64,000 bases of DNA from Streptomyces lichenis (GTDB taxonomy: Bacteria; Actinomycetota; Actinomycetes; Streptomycetales; Streptomycetaceae): NCBI RefSeq assembly GCF_023218175.1, contig NZ_JALPTH010000025.1, forward strand, positions 1-64,000. Direction: 5' to 3'. Below, in pieces: positions 7,827 through 15,434 of the stretch. The position numbers were made by a program, and so were the translations under genes. The notes beneath the pieces are model-generated. The model was not told where the DNA came from and did no database searches. It saw only the letters and a program-made list of their open reading frames with translations. The first letter of the stretch is position 1; the number at the start of each line of letters is the position of its first letter.

Positions 7827-9119
7827 GTGGCCGAGCAGCAGCCCCTCTCCGAGCACACCGCCGATGTGATCGTGGTCGGGGCGGGCCCGGCCGGGTCCAC
7901 CACCGCGTACTACCTGGCCAAGGCGGGTCTGGACGTCCTGCTGCTGGAGAAGACCGCGTTCCCCCGGGAGAAGGTCTGCGGCGACGGACTGACCCCCCGC
8001 GCCACCAAGCAGCTGGTGGCCATGGGCATCGACATCTCCGAAGAGGCCGGCTGGCTCCGCAACAAGGGGCTGCGGATCATCGGCGGCGGGGTGCGGCTCC
8101 AGTTGGACTGGCCGGAACTCGCCAGTTACCCGGACTACGGACTGGTCCGCAAGCGCGACGACTTCGACGAGCAGCTGGCCCGGCAGGCGCAGAAGGCCGG
8201 GGCGCGGCTGTACGAGCGGTGCAACGTCGGCGCCCCGGTGATCGACGAGCGCACCGGCCGGATCACCGGGGTGCGCGCCAAACTGGGCGAGGAGAAGCGG
8301 GAGGTGGTCTTCTCCGCCCCGCTGGTGGTCGCCGCCGACGGCAACTCCTCGCGGATCTCGCTCGCCATGGGCCTGCACCGGCGCGAGGACCGCCCGATGG
8401 GCGTGGCGGTGCGCACCTACTTCACCAGCCCGCGCCACGACGACGACTACCTGGAGTCCTGGCTGGAGCTGTGGGACCGCCGCGGCCCCGGCGAGGACCG
8501 GCTGCTGCCCGGCTACGGCTGGATCTTCGGCATGGGCGACGGCACATCCAACGTCGGTCTGGGCGTGCTCAACACCTCCGCCTCCTTCAAGGAGCTGGAC
8601 TGGCGCGAGGTGCTGAAGGCCTGGTGCGCCTCGATGCCGGCGGACTGGGGCTACACCGAGGAGAACATGACCGGCCCGATCCGCGGGGCCGCGCTGCCGA
8701 TGGCCTTCAACCGCCAGCCCCACTACACCCGCGGGCTGCTGCTGGTCGGTGACGCGGGCGGCCTGGTCAACCCGTTCAACGGCGAGGGCATCGCGTACGC
8801 CATGGAGTCCGGGCAGCTCGCCGCCGACGTCATCGTCCAGGCGCACGCCCGCGCCACCCCCGCCCAGCGCGAACGCGCCCTCCTCGCCTACCCGCAGGTC
8901 CTCAAGGACACCTACGGCGGCTACTACACCCTGGGCCGCGCCTTCGTGAAGCTCATCGGCAACCCCAAGGTCATGAAGATCGCCACCCAGCGCGGCCTCA
9001 CCCACCCGCTGCTGATGCGCTTCACCCTCAAGATGCTGGCCAACCTCACCGACCCCACCGGCGGCGACGCCATGGACCGCATCATCAACGGCCTGTCGAA
9101 GGTGGCCCCGAAGGCCTGA
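7827..9119 (+). CDS. Geranylgeranyl reductase family protein, probable menaquinone side-chain reductase
   Basis: FAD-dependent reductase of 430 residues. The dinucleotide fold VIVVGAGPAGSTTAYYL has glycines at 18, 20 and 23; the family motif FPREKVCGDGLTPRA follows, and LLVGDAGGLVNPFNGEGI is the second FAD motif. Members saturate isoprenoid double bonds: archaeal lipids, phytyl tails, or in actinobacteria the isoprenyl tail of menaquinone. Given the surrounding menaquinone and complex I genes, menaquinone tail reduction is the best reading. The frame is open to an ATG at 7785, but the GTG at 7827 has GGGAGA six bases upstream and fits the family N-terminus. Confidence 0.88.
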   Translation: MAEQQPLSEHTADVIVVGAGPAGSTTAYYLAKAGLDVLLLEKTAFPREKVCGDGLTPRATKQLVAMGIDISEEAGWLRNKGLRIIGGGVRLQLDWPELASYPDYGLVRKRDDFDEQLARQAQKAGARLYERCNVGAPVIDERTGRITGVRAKLGEEKREVVFSAPLVVAADGNSSRISLAMGLHRREDRPMGVAVRTYFTSPRHDDDYLESWLELWDRRGPGEDRLLPGYGWIFGMGDGTSNVGLGVLNTSASFKELDWREVLKAWCASMPADWGYTEENMTGPIRGAALPMAFNRQPHYTRGLLLVGDAGGLVNPFNGEGIAYAMESGQLAADVIVQAHARATPAQRERALLAYPQVLKDTYGGYYTLGRAFVKLIGNPKVMKIATQRGLTHPLLMRFTLKMLANLTDPTGGDAMDRIINGLSKVAPKA

Positions 9120-9138
9120 GCGGTCCGGCGCGGGCCCG

Positions 9139-9160
9139 CCGGGGGCCGGCCGGTCCCCGG
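9139..9160. terminator. Hairpin between convergent genes
   Basis: CCGGGG and CCCCGG arms, extended by CC/GG around one G-T pair, between the stop of the geranylgeranyl reductase gene and the stop of the convergent DUF1348 gene. No T-run, as is usual in Streptomyces. Confidence 0.5.
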
Positions 9161-9165
9161 CTCGG

Positions 9166-9630
9166 CTACGCGACCGGGATGACGTCCCGTCCGTGCTCCG
9201 CCACGGGCCGGGGTCCGCGGATGCGGCGGTCGCCCTCGGCGATGGCGAGGTCGTTGACGCTCGCCTCGCGGCGGCGCATCAGGCCGTGCCCGTCGAACTC
9301 CCACAGTTCGTTGCCGTAGCTGCGCCACCACTGCCCGGCCGCGTCGCGCCACTCGTACTGGAAGCGGACGGCGATCCGGTCCTCGTGGAACGACCACAGG
9401 CTCTTGCGCAGCGCGTAGTCGAGTTCGCGCTCCCATTTCCGGGTCAGAAGGCCGATGATCTCCTCGCGTCCCCGGACGAAGGTGTCGCGGTTGCGCCACA
9501 CCGAGTCCGGTGTGTAGGCCTGCGCCACCCGGTGGGGGTCGCGGGTGTTCCAGGCGTCCTCGGCCGCCTGGACCTTCCGCAGAGCGGTCTCCCGGGTGAA
9601 CGGCGGATACGGCGCGCGGGCTTCCGGCAC
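9166..9630 (-). CDS. Nuclear transport factor 2-like protein, DUF1348 family
   Basis: A 154-residue NTF2/SnoaL-like cone protein recognised by ETALRKVQAAEDAWNTRDP, the LTRKWERELDYALRKSLW helix, and the strand set AVRFQYEWRDAAGQWWRSYGNELWEF. The family is widespread and functionally uncharacterised; the fold suits binding or acting on a small hydrophobic molecule. The GTG at 9630 is chosen because GAGGAGG stands directly upstream on this strand. It is divergent from a TetR regulator, with twin operator-like palindromes between them, so it is probably that regulator's target. Confidence 0.88.
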   Translation of the reverse strand: MPEARAPYPPFTRETALRKVQAAEDAWNTRDPHRVAQAYTPDSVWRNRDTFVRGREEIIGLLTRKWERELDYALRKSLWSFHEDRIAVRFQYEWRDAAGQWWRSYGNELWEFDGHGLMRRREASVNDLAIAEGDRRIRGPRPVAEHGRDVIPVA

Positions 9631-9658
9631 GAAGGCCTCCTCAAGTGCTCGGCGGTGG

Positions 9659-9672
9659 AGAACGTACGTTCT
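9659..9672. promoter_or_regulatory. TetR operator-like palindrome 1
   Basis: AGAACGTACGTTCT, a perfect 14-bp palindrome (core GAACG-TA-CGTTC), 29 bp before the DUF1348 start and repeated in similar form 36 bp away. The position between divergent genes suits an operator for the adjacent TetR protein. Confidence 0.7.
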
Positions 9673-9695
9673 GCACCTGCTGCGAGTAAGATAGG

Positions 9696-9707
9696 GAACG
9701 ACCGTTC
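9696..9707. promoter_or_regulatory. TetR operator-like palindrome 2
   Basis: GAACG-AC-CGTTC, the same arms as the first palindrome with a different central pair; 29 bp before the TetR start. The centres of the two sites are 36 bp apart, so each may control one promoter. Confidence 0.65.
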
Positions 9708-9735
9708 TCAACGTCAAGAAGACGGGAGGGCTGGG

Positions 9736-10329
9736 ATGCCCGTGCCCATCAGCGAGGAACAGAGCCGTCAGGACCGCGCGGCACTGCTCGACGCCGCGGA
9801 GGAGCTGTTCTACGCCCGCGGCATCCAGGCGGTCGGCATGGACGAGGTGCGTACGGCGTCCGGTCTGCCGCTGAAGCGGATCTACCGGTTCTTCGCCGCC
9901 AAGGAGGACCTGGTCGTGGCGGTGCTGCGGCGCCGCGACGAGCGGTGGAGGGGCGCCCTGACCGCGCATGTGGAGCGGGTCGCCGAGCCGGGGGAGCGGG
10001 TGCTCGCCCTCTTCGACTGGCTGGCCGGGTGGTTCGGGCAGCCGGGCTTCCGCGGCTGCGCCTGGGTCAACGCCCATGGTGAGCTCGGCTCGTCCTCCGA
10101 GGCCGTGCTGGCCGAAGTCCGGTCCCACAAGCGGGCGTTCCACGACCGGATCGCGGTCTGGACGCGCGCCGCCGGACTGCCGGGCCCCGACGGCATCGTC
10201 CTGCTCGCCGAGGGCGCCATCGTCACCGCCGGCATCACCGGCGACCCGGCCCCCGCCCACCGGGCCCGCGAAGCCGCCGCCGTCCTGCTCGCGGCGCACC
10301 GGGACGGTGGTGGGGCAACGGCAGCATGA
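9736..10329 (+). CDS. TetR/AcrR family transcriptional regulator
   Basis: A 197-residue TetR regulator. The N-terminal helix-turn-helix runs through LLDAAEELFYARGIQAVGMDEVRTASGLPLKRIYRFFAAKEDLVVAVL, the standard TetR pattern. The C-terminal half resembles the TetR_C_11/LmrA-type ligand domain (WFGQPGFRGCAWVNAH). The ATG follows a GGGAGGGCTGGG ribosome site; the longer upstream frame runs through the divergent gene and is not coding. Likely an autorepressor that also controls the DUF1348 gene via the GAACGnnCGTTC sites. The ligand is unknown. Confidence 0.9.
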   Translation: MPVPISEEQSRQDRAALLDAAEELFYARGIQAVGMDEVRTASGLPLKRIYRFFAAKEDLVVAVLRRRDERWRGALTAHVERVAEPGERVLALFDWLAGWFGQPGFRGCAWVNAHGELGSSSEAVLAEVRSHKRAFHDRIAVWTRAAGLPGPDGIVLLAEGAIVTAGITGDPAPAHRAREAAAVLLAAHRDGGGATAA

Positions 10330-10609
10330 GCGGGTCATTCTGCGCGAGCTCGCCACCGACTTCGAGGCTCACCAGGACCCAGCCGCCCCGGAGGGCGCCG
10401 CCGCCAAGGGCGCCCGACTCACCGACCGGGTCCCCGGCGCCGGGGACGCCTGACGGCACCCCCCGGCCCGTAAGCCGCCGCGCCTCGGGACCTTCAGGGG
10501 CCCCGCCCGGAAACCGCCGCCCCACCGGGCTCTCACCCCCCCCGGGCCGCCAGCCCCCCGAGGCCCTCGCCCCCGCCCGGCAACCTAAGCCGCCTATGAC
10601 CCCCGCCCC
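10330..10609. other. Intergenic stretch with perfect 18-bp palindrome
   Basis: No supportable gene. It holds GTCCCCGGCGCCGGGGAC at 10430-10447, a perfect palindrome that folds as a 7-bp stem on a GCGC loop and probably ends transcription from both convergent neighbours. The remaining sequence is C-rich and featureless. Confidence 0.45.
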
Positions 10610-11824
10610 CTACGACCGCGTCACCGTCCCGCACTCGCCGTCCGCGGAGACCCCCGCGCTCTTGTCCACCGGCCGGCTGCGGTCGTACGGGTCCACCGCC
10701 GGGGTGCCGTCGTCCGCCGAGGCCGACCGTTCGGCGGCGAACTCCGGGCGGAGGAGGCCGGTGTCGGTGTCGCGCCCGCAGCCGCCGTTGGTGATGTCGA
10801 CCGCGTACGAGAGGAGGCTGAAGGTCCCCGGCTCGGTCTCGACCCGCTCCGGGTCGTCCCAGCTCAGCACCAGCTCGCGCCGTACGATCGTGCGCACCAC
10901 CTCCTCCTCGCCGTCGGCCGCCGCCCGGGTCACGGGGTAGACGAAGGTGACATCGGCGGTCACCTCCAGGGCGCCGTCCTTGCCCTTCTCGTAGGAGAGC
11001 CGGCCCCGGGTCCTGATGTCGTCCCCGACCAGGCGCACCGCCCGGGTGTCGAAGCGGCTGAACAGCAGCAGCGGGTCGTCCTCCGCGCCCGGGGGCTTGC
11101 CGCCCGGTGCGGGGAAGGCGGCCGCCAGGGTCTTCCGTACGTCGGACTGGTGCGGGTTGATCAGCGTGATCGCGGTCTGCGGGCGCTCCCCGCGCAGTAC
11201 GGCCGGGTCCAGGTTGGCGGCGGCGAGGAAGTCCCGGGTGCGGGACAGGGCCCGGGCCACCTCCGCCTGGTCCATCCAGCCGGTCGCCTTGGCCGCGGGG
11301 ACGGTGATCCCCTCCGTACCGCTCGCCCAACGGGCCGCGGGAGAGCCCTTGAACGGCTCGTCCAGGGTGGGCCGCCGGGCCTCCTCCACGGCGGGCGCCT
11401 GGTCCGGGCGGGCCGTCTCGGCCGCGAGCGGCGCCCCGCCGGACGTAGCGCCGTCCCCGTCGAACCAGCCGAGCAGCCGGTCGGGGAAGAGGGCGAGCAG
11501 CAGCAGGGCGCACACCGCCAGCAGCCCGGCGACGGCGCGGGCGGTCCGCCGGCGCGGCCGGGGCGGGGTGTGGGCGCGCCAGACGGGCGGCGCCTCGCGG
11601 GTGTCGCGGAGCCGCCCGGCCACCCCCCGGGCCCGCGAGGTGTCCCGGAGCCGCCCGGCCACCCCCCGGGCCCGCGAGGTGTCCCGGAGCCGCCCGGCCA
11701 CCCCCCGGGCCCGTGCCGACGGCTCCTTGGGCGCGCCCGCCGCACCCTGCGCCGACTCCCGCAGGAACCGCTCCCACTCCTCGTCCGGGACGGACGAACC
11801 GTCCTGGCCCCCCACCGCGTTCAC
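10610..11824 (-). CDS. Single-pass membrane protein of unknown function
   Basis: 404 residues. The N-terminal cytoplasmic part opens with PDEEWERFLRES, then carries three tandem copies of an RARGVAGRLRDTS repeat (39 bp each). One membrane helix (VAGLLAVCALLLLALF) lies near residue 115. The outside part of about 270 residues has mixed strands, with a Cys pair near the end (GGCGRD and GECGTV). I do not recognise a characterised family, though similar proteins are common in Streptomyces. The GTG at 11824 is chosen for the GAAGAGG site upstream. It lies downstream of the NlpC/P60 gene on the same strand but behind a strong hairpin, so it is probably transcribed separately. Confidence 0.75.
   Translation of the reverse strand: MNAVGGQDGSSVPDEEWERFLRESAQGAAGAPKEPSARARGVAGRLRDTSRARGVAGRLRDTSRARGVAGRLRDTREAPPVWRAHTPPRPRRRTARAVAGLLAVCALLLLALFPDRLLGWFDGDGATSGGAPLAAETARPDQAPAVEEARRPTLDEPFKGSPAARWASGTEGITVPAAKATGWMDQAEVARALSRTRDFLAAANLDPAVLRGERPQTAITLINPHQSDVRKTLAAAFPAPGGKPPGAEDDPLLLFSRFDTRAVRLVGDDIRTRGRLSYEKGKDGALEVTADVTFVYPVTRAAADGEEEVVRTIVRRELVLSWDDPERVETEPGTFSLLSYAVDITNGGCGRDTDTGLLRPEFAAERSASADDGTPAVDPYDRSRPVDKSAGVSADGECGTVTRS
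11601..11717 (-). repeat. Three tandem 39-bp units inside the membrane protein gene
   Basis: Units begin at 11601, 11640 and 11679. The second and third are nearly identical; the first differs at a few bases. Each encodes RARGVAGRLRDTS or a close variant, a short basic segment on the cytoplasmic side of the membrane helix. The unit is a multiple of three, so copy-number change would keep the frame. Confidence 0.85.
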
Positions 11825-11916
11825 TGCCGCACCTCTTCCGTTCCCGCCGCCCCGGCACCGCGCCGGAAGGTCGAACGTATGGTCGCACGGCGGTCGAGGG
11901 AGGGCGCGGGCACGGC

Positions 11917-11961
11917 GAAGGGCCGTCGCTCCCACCCCGAGCGGGGGAGCGACGGCCCTTC
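11917..11961 (-). terminator. Strong terminator hairpin after the NlpC/P60 gene
   Basis: Two perfect 17-bp arms (11917-11933 and 11945-11961, GAAGGGCCGTCGCTCCC and its complement) around an 11-base loop, 13 bases beyond the NlpC/P60 stop. Confidence 0.85.
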
Positions 11962-11974
11962 GGACCGAGCGGTG

Positions 11975-12859
11975 CTACAGGACGCGGACCGCGCCCGACG
12001 GCTGGTCGTAGTCGAGCGAGCGCTCCACCACACCGGTGCCGGGGTTCTGCGCGCCGACGAAGTTGCCGCCGCCAACGTAGATCGCCACGTGGTACGAGCC
12101 GCTGCGGCTGCCCCAGTAGAGGATGTCGCCGGGCTGGAGGTTGCTCAGCGAGACCTCGGTGCCGCGGCTGGACTGGTCGCCGGAGATCCGCGGCAGGTCG
12201 ATGCCGGCCTGGCGGTAGGCGGCCTGCACCAGGCCCGAGCAGTCCCACGAGTTGGGGCCGGTGCTGCCCATCACATACGCGTCGCCGACCTGGGCGCGGG
12301 CGAAGGCGACGATCGCCGCCGCCGAGCCGCTGGGGAGCGAGGCCTCGACGGAGGAGCCGCCCGAGTCCGAGGAGGAGCCGGAGTCGGAGGAGGAGCCGGA
12401 GTCCGAGCCCGAGTCGGCGGAGGCGGCAGTGAGCGTGGTGCGCTCGGCGGCACGGGAGGCGCGCTCGGCGACGGCCTGCGCCTGCGCCTTGGCCTCGGCC
12501 TTGCGCTTGGCCTCGGCCTCCGCCGCCTTGCGGTCCGCCTCGGCCTTGGCCTTCTTGGCGTCCTTCGCGGCCTTGGCGGCCGAGGCGTCCTCCAGGGACT
12601 GGAGTTCCTGGTCCAGGGCGATCTGATGGGTGGTCTCAGCGGAGGCGGCGACGGCGCTGGAGAGGCCGCCACCCGCGAGGTCCGCGTTGAGCGTGGGCAT
12701 CTCGATGGTCTCGGTCACCGGTTCGGCGCTCGCCGGCCCGGCGGCGCCGGCCACCGCGATGGTGCTGAGGACGCCACCGGCAACTCCGGCCCGCAGCGCG
12801 AGCTTCGAGGCGCTACGCCGGGGCTTCCGGTGGCTGGGTATGTGAGCGGTGTGGGACAT
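11975..12859 (-). CDS. Secreted NlpC/P60 peptidoglycan hydrolase
   Basis: 294 residues. Basic N-terminus and a signal peptide ending near GPASA-EP; a long Ala/Lys/Glu coiled coil (about residues 75-140); a Ser/Asp/Gly linker; then a C-terminal NlpC/P60 domain with catalytic Cys in NSWDCSGLVQAAY, His in SYHVAIYVGGG and the usual PGDILYWG loop. Such enzymes cut D-Glu-meso-DAP type peptide bonds in cell wall stems and act outside the membrane; the coiled coil resembles that of regulated endopeptidases such as RipA/CwlO types. It is transcribed away from the nuo operon and followed by a strong hairpin. Confidence 0.92.
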   Translation of the reverse strand: MSHTAHIPSHRKPRRSASKLALRAGVAGGVLSTIAVAGAAGPASAEPVTETIEMPTLNADLAGGGLSSAVAASAETTHQIALDQELQSLEDASAAKAAKDAKKAKAEADRKAAEAEAKRKAEAKAQAQAVAERASRAAERTTLTAASADSGSDSGSSSDSGSSSDSGGSSVEASLPSGSAAAIVAFARAQVGDAYVMGSTGPNSWDCSGLVQAAYRQAGIDLPRISGDQSSRGTEVSLSNLQPGDILYWGSRSGSYHVAIYVGGGNFVGAQNPGTGVVERSLDYDQPSGAVRVL

Positions 12860-13513
12860 GGGACAACCGCTACCAGGGAGAGACGGTTCCCTTCAAGAAA
12901 CGTGTGCTGCGCCACAGTTGCGGGCGGAACACGTGAATCCGGTTCCATCCGGGTCCGATTGACGCCGTAACGGACAATGCGGACGCTAGTGATCAACGCC
13001 GTGATCATGTGCTTTCCATAAAAGGTCCGAATTGCCGCGCGCTTACCACCCCTTCACCTCGGTGGCCAAGCCCGCTTTCGCGGACGCCCCGGGCGAGTGA
13101 CGGAGGTCACGGGCAGGTCACCGAATCGCGTCCCACCCCCGCCCGGGAGCTGTCCGAAAGATCGTGAACGCGCGCACGTGTCCACTTCGCTCCCTGGAAA
13201 CCGCTCGGTGGAGTGAGGTCGGGTGCGCGTCCGCCGACGGCTTCGAGGGGGCCGGTTCGGGGTGCCCCGAGCCAAGGAAGGGTCCCCTTACCACTCGATC
13301 GAGTCTCCCGCGAATTTGCTTGTAGGGGCCAACTCTTGATAGTGCGCCCCCGCGCTGACCAGCGGTAACCAAGGTCCATATCACGTCACGTGAACAACTG
13401 GACACGTCTGGTACGAAGATCGCCGTTCTGTCGGTTCCATGATCCTTCGTCAGGTGGTGGAGATCACAAAGTCGCTCTCGTACCCCGTGTCGCAGATCAC
13501 AGAACGACGGGCA
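12860..13513. other. Long divergent control region (NlpC/P60 - nuoA), upstream part
   Basis: No gene supported. Visible elements: two TGATCA hexamers 12 bp apart (12990-12995, 13002-13007) nearer the NlpC/P60 gene; a GTGAC/GTCAC inverted repeat at 13097-13110; and two direct GATCACA repeats (13462-13468, 13495-13501) 33 bp apart, about three helical turns, before the nuoA promoter. The region is lower in GC than its surroundings, as expected for regulatory DNA. I saw no convincing c-di-AMP (ydaO) riboswitch, although some Streptomyces cell wall hydrolase genes carry one. Confidence 0.5.
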
Positions 13514-13519
13514 TAGGAT
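13514..13519 (+). promoter_or_regulatory. Probable -10 of the nuo operon
   Basis: TAGGAT, a canonical Streptomyces -10, with only a weak -35. Transcription would start near 13526, placing the Rex-type operator at 13536-13551 just inside the transcript, a position suited to repression. Confidence 0.5.
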
Positions 13520-13535
13520 GCGAGGCAGTCGGGCT

Positions 13536-13551
13536 TGTGAACTGCCTCACA
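13536..13551. promoter_or_regulatory. Rex operator (ROP) before nuoA
   Basis: TGTGAACTGCCTCACA: arms TGTGA and TCACA with a 6-base centre, the exact geometry of the Rex operator (TGTGAACGCGTTCACA). Rex is the NADH/NAD+ sensing repressor of respiratory genes in Streptomyces, and nuo is a known target class. The site lies 104 bp upstream of the nuoA start. One half is stronger, because the centre breaks full symmetry. Confidence 0.7.
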
Positions 13552-13654
13552 TACGCGTGATCTTCGCGGTACCCGCGGGGTCCGCGGCAGGGGCGGGGAG
13601 ACGGAAAGCCCGATGCGGTCCAACGGTCAAGGACGACTGGAAGGAGCGAGGAGC

Positions 13655-14014
13655 GTGAATGCCTACGCGCCCATCCTCGTGCTCGGCGCCCTCGGGGCAG
13701 GGTTTGCGATCTTCTCCGTGGTCATGGCCACGCTTGTCGGCCCCAAGAGGTACAACCGGGCCAAGTTGGAGGCCTACGAGTGCGGCATCGAGCCGACGCC
13801 CACTCCCGCCGGAGGCGGCCGCTTCCCGATCAAGTACTACCTGACGGCGATGCTCTTCATCATTTTCGACATCGAGATCGTCTTCCTCTATCCCTGGGCC
13901 GTCAGCTTCGACGCCCTGGGGCTTTTCGGGCTCGTGGAGATGCTGCTCTTCGTGCTCACCGTCTTCGTCGCCTACGCGTACGTGTGGCGGCGCGGCGGCC
14001 TGGACTGGGACTGA
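13655..14014 (+). CDS. nuoA: NADH-quinone oxidoreductase subunit A
   Basis: Small membrane subunit of complex I, 119 residues, three membrane helices, with the family motifs KLEAYECGIEPT in the first loop (the conserved Cys loop near the quinone site) and FDIEIVFLYPWA at the second helix. The GTG at 13655 is chosen: GGAGCGAGGAG stands upstream and the encoded VNAYAPILVLG begins the family. First gene of a 14-gene operon that runs to about 29.86 kb with short gaps and overlaps. Confidence 0.96.
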   Translation: MNAYAPILVLGALGAGFAIFSVVMATLVGPKRYNRAKLEAYECGIEPTPTPAGGGRFPIKYYLTAMLFIIFDIEIVFLYPWAVSFDALGLFGLVEMLLFVLTVFVAYAYVWRRGGLDWD

Positions 14015-14035
14015 CCAAGGAGCTGAAGGCACCTC

Positions 14036-14590
14036 ATGGGACTCGAAGAGAAACTGCCGAGCGGCTTTCTGCTGACGACCGTCGAACAGGCCGCGGGCTG
14101 GGTGCGCAAGGCGTCCGTCTTCCCGGCCACCTTCGGCCTCGCCTGCTGCGCCATCGAGATGATGACCACCGGCGCCGGGCGGTACGACCTCGCCCGGTTC
14201 GGCATGGAGGTCTTCCGCGGCTCACCGCGCCAGGCGGACCTGATGATCGTGGCCGGCCGGGTCAGCCAGAAGATGGCCCCCGTGCTGCGCCAGGTCTACG
14301 ACCAGATGCCCAGCCCGAAGTGGGTCATCTCCATGGGCGTCTGCGCCTCCTCCGGCGGGATGTTCAACAACTACGCGATCGTGCAGGGCGTCGACCACGT
14401 CGTCCCCGTCGACATCTACCTGCCCGGCTGCCCGCCGCGGCCCGAGATGCTGATCGACGCCATCCTCAAGCTCCACACCAAGATCCAGGGTTCCAAGCTC
14501 GGCGTGAACGCCGAGGAGGCGGCCCGGGAGGCGGAGGAGGCGGCGCTCAAGGCCCTGCCCACGATCGAGATGAAGGGGCTGCTGAGGTGA
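14036..14590 (+). CDS. nuoB: NADH-quinone oxidoreductase subunit B
   Basis: Peripheral subunit holding cluster N2, the last iron-sulfur centre before the quinone. 184 residues; cluster ligands C37, C38, C103 and C132 have the standard spacing (1, 65, 29). The C-terminal tail after about residue 150 is Glu/Ala-rich and more variable. ATG start with AAGGAG upstream. Its stop overlaps a GTG at 14587 of a short frame discussed under nuoC. Confidence 0.97.
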   Translation: MGLEEKLPSGFLLTTVEQAAGWVRKASVFPATFGLACCAIEMMTTGAGRYDLARFGMEVFRGSPRQADLMIVAGRVSQKMAPVLRQVYDQMPSPKWVISMGVCASSGGMFNNYAIVQGVDHVVPVDIYLPGCPPRPEMLIDAILKLHTKIQGSKLGVNAEEAAREAEEAALKALPTIEMKGLLR

Positions 14591-14702
14591 GCGACGCACC
14601 CGCGGCCACCGGGCCGCGGACACTCCGGGCCACCGGGCCGCAGACGAGGACGATTCCGGCGCCGCCGCGCCGCGCGGGCGCAGAAGCGAAGAGGTGTACG
14701 CG

Positions 14703-15434
14703 TTGAGTACCGCCGACCCCAACCCCGAGAAGGACCTCAGCGCCCAGAACCTCCCCGGCCAGCGTGGCGACGCCGGCGAGGAGGTCCGCGTCCAGCGCGG
14801 CATGTTCGGCGCGAACAACGGCGGCGACACCTCCGGCTACGGCGGCCTGGTCCGCTCCGTACGCCTCCCCGGACCGGCCACCCGCCCGTACGGCGGCTGG
14901 TTCGACGAGGTGGCCGACGAGCTGGAGGGCGCCCTGGAGGAGCAGGACCTGCTCCCGGCCAACGCCATCGAGAAGACGGTCGTGGACCGCGGCGAGCTGA
15001 CCTTCCACATCGAGCGCGAGCACCTGCTCCGCGTCGCCCGCACCCTGCGCGACGACCCGGCGCTCCGCTTCGAGCTGTGCACCGGGGTCAGCGGGGTGCA
15101 CTACCCCGGCGACAAGGGCCGCGAGCTGCACGCCGTCTACCATCTGCGCTCGCTCACCCACGGCCGGGCGATCCGGCTGGAGGTCTCCGCCCCGGACAGC
15201 GACCCGCACGTCCCCTCGCTGGTCTCCGTCTACCCGACCAACGACTGGCACGAGCGGGAGACCTACGACTTCTTCGGGCTGGTCTTCGACGGCCATCCCG
15301 CCCTCACCCGGATCATGATGCCGGACGACTGGCAGGGCTTCCCGCAGCGCAAGGACTACCCCCTCGGCGGCATCGCGGTCGAGTACAAGGGCGCCCAGAT
15401 CCCGGCTCCGGACCAGCGGAGGTCCTACTCATGA
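14703..15434 (+). CDS. nuoC: NADH-quinone oxidoreductase subunit C
   Basis: 30-kDa subunit of the connecting module. The conserved domain ends with the subunit signature NDWHERETYDFFGLVFDGHP and the RKDYPLGG tail. The start is uncertain: TTG at 14703 has GAAGAGG eight bases upstream and gives MSTADPNPEKDL; an in-frame GTG at 14694 is badly spaced from the same site. A GTG at 14587, overlapping the nuoB stop, opens another frame that runs into a stop at about 14703 and may be the former N-terminus (see findings). With the TTG the protein has 243 residues, normal for Streptomyces. Its stop overlaps the nuoD ATG. Confidence 0.93.
   Translation: MSTADPNPEKDLSAQNLPGQRGDAGEEVRVQRGMFGANNGGDTSGYGGLVRSVRLPGPATRPYGGWFDEVADELEGALEEQDLLPANAIEKTVVDRGELTFHIEREHLLRVARTLRDDPALRFELCTGVSGVHYPGDKGRELHAVYHLRSLTHGRAIRLEVSAPDSDPHVPSLVSVYPTNDWHERETYDFFGLVFDGHPALTRIMMPDDWQGFPQRKDYPLGGIAVEYKGAQIPAPDQRRSYS

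Noticed and set aside
10326..10940. Plus-strand gene after the TetR regulator
   Set aside because: Ser/Pro/Arg-rich frame that overlaps the membrane protein gene on the minus strand; no recognisable features.
12860..13300. c-di-AMP (ydaO) riboswitch upstream of the NlpC/P60 gene
   Set aside because: Such leaders precede some Streptomyces wall hydrolase genes, but the expected conserved core was not found on the minus strand when read by eye.
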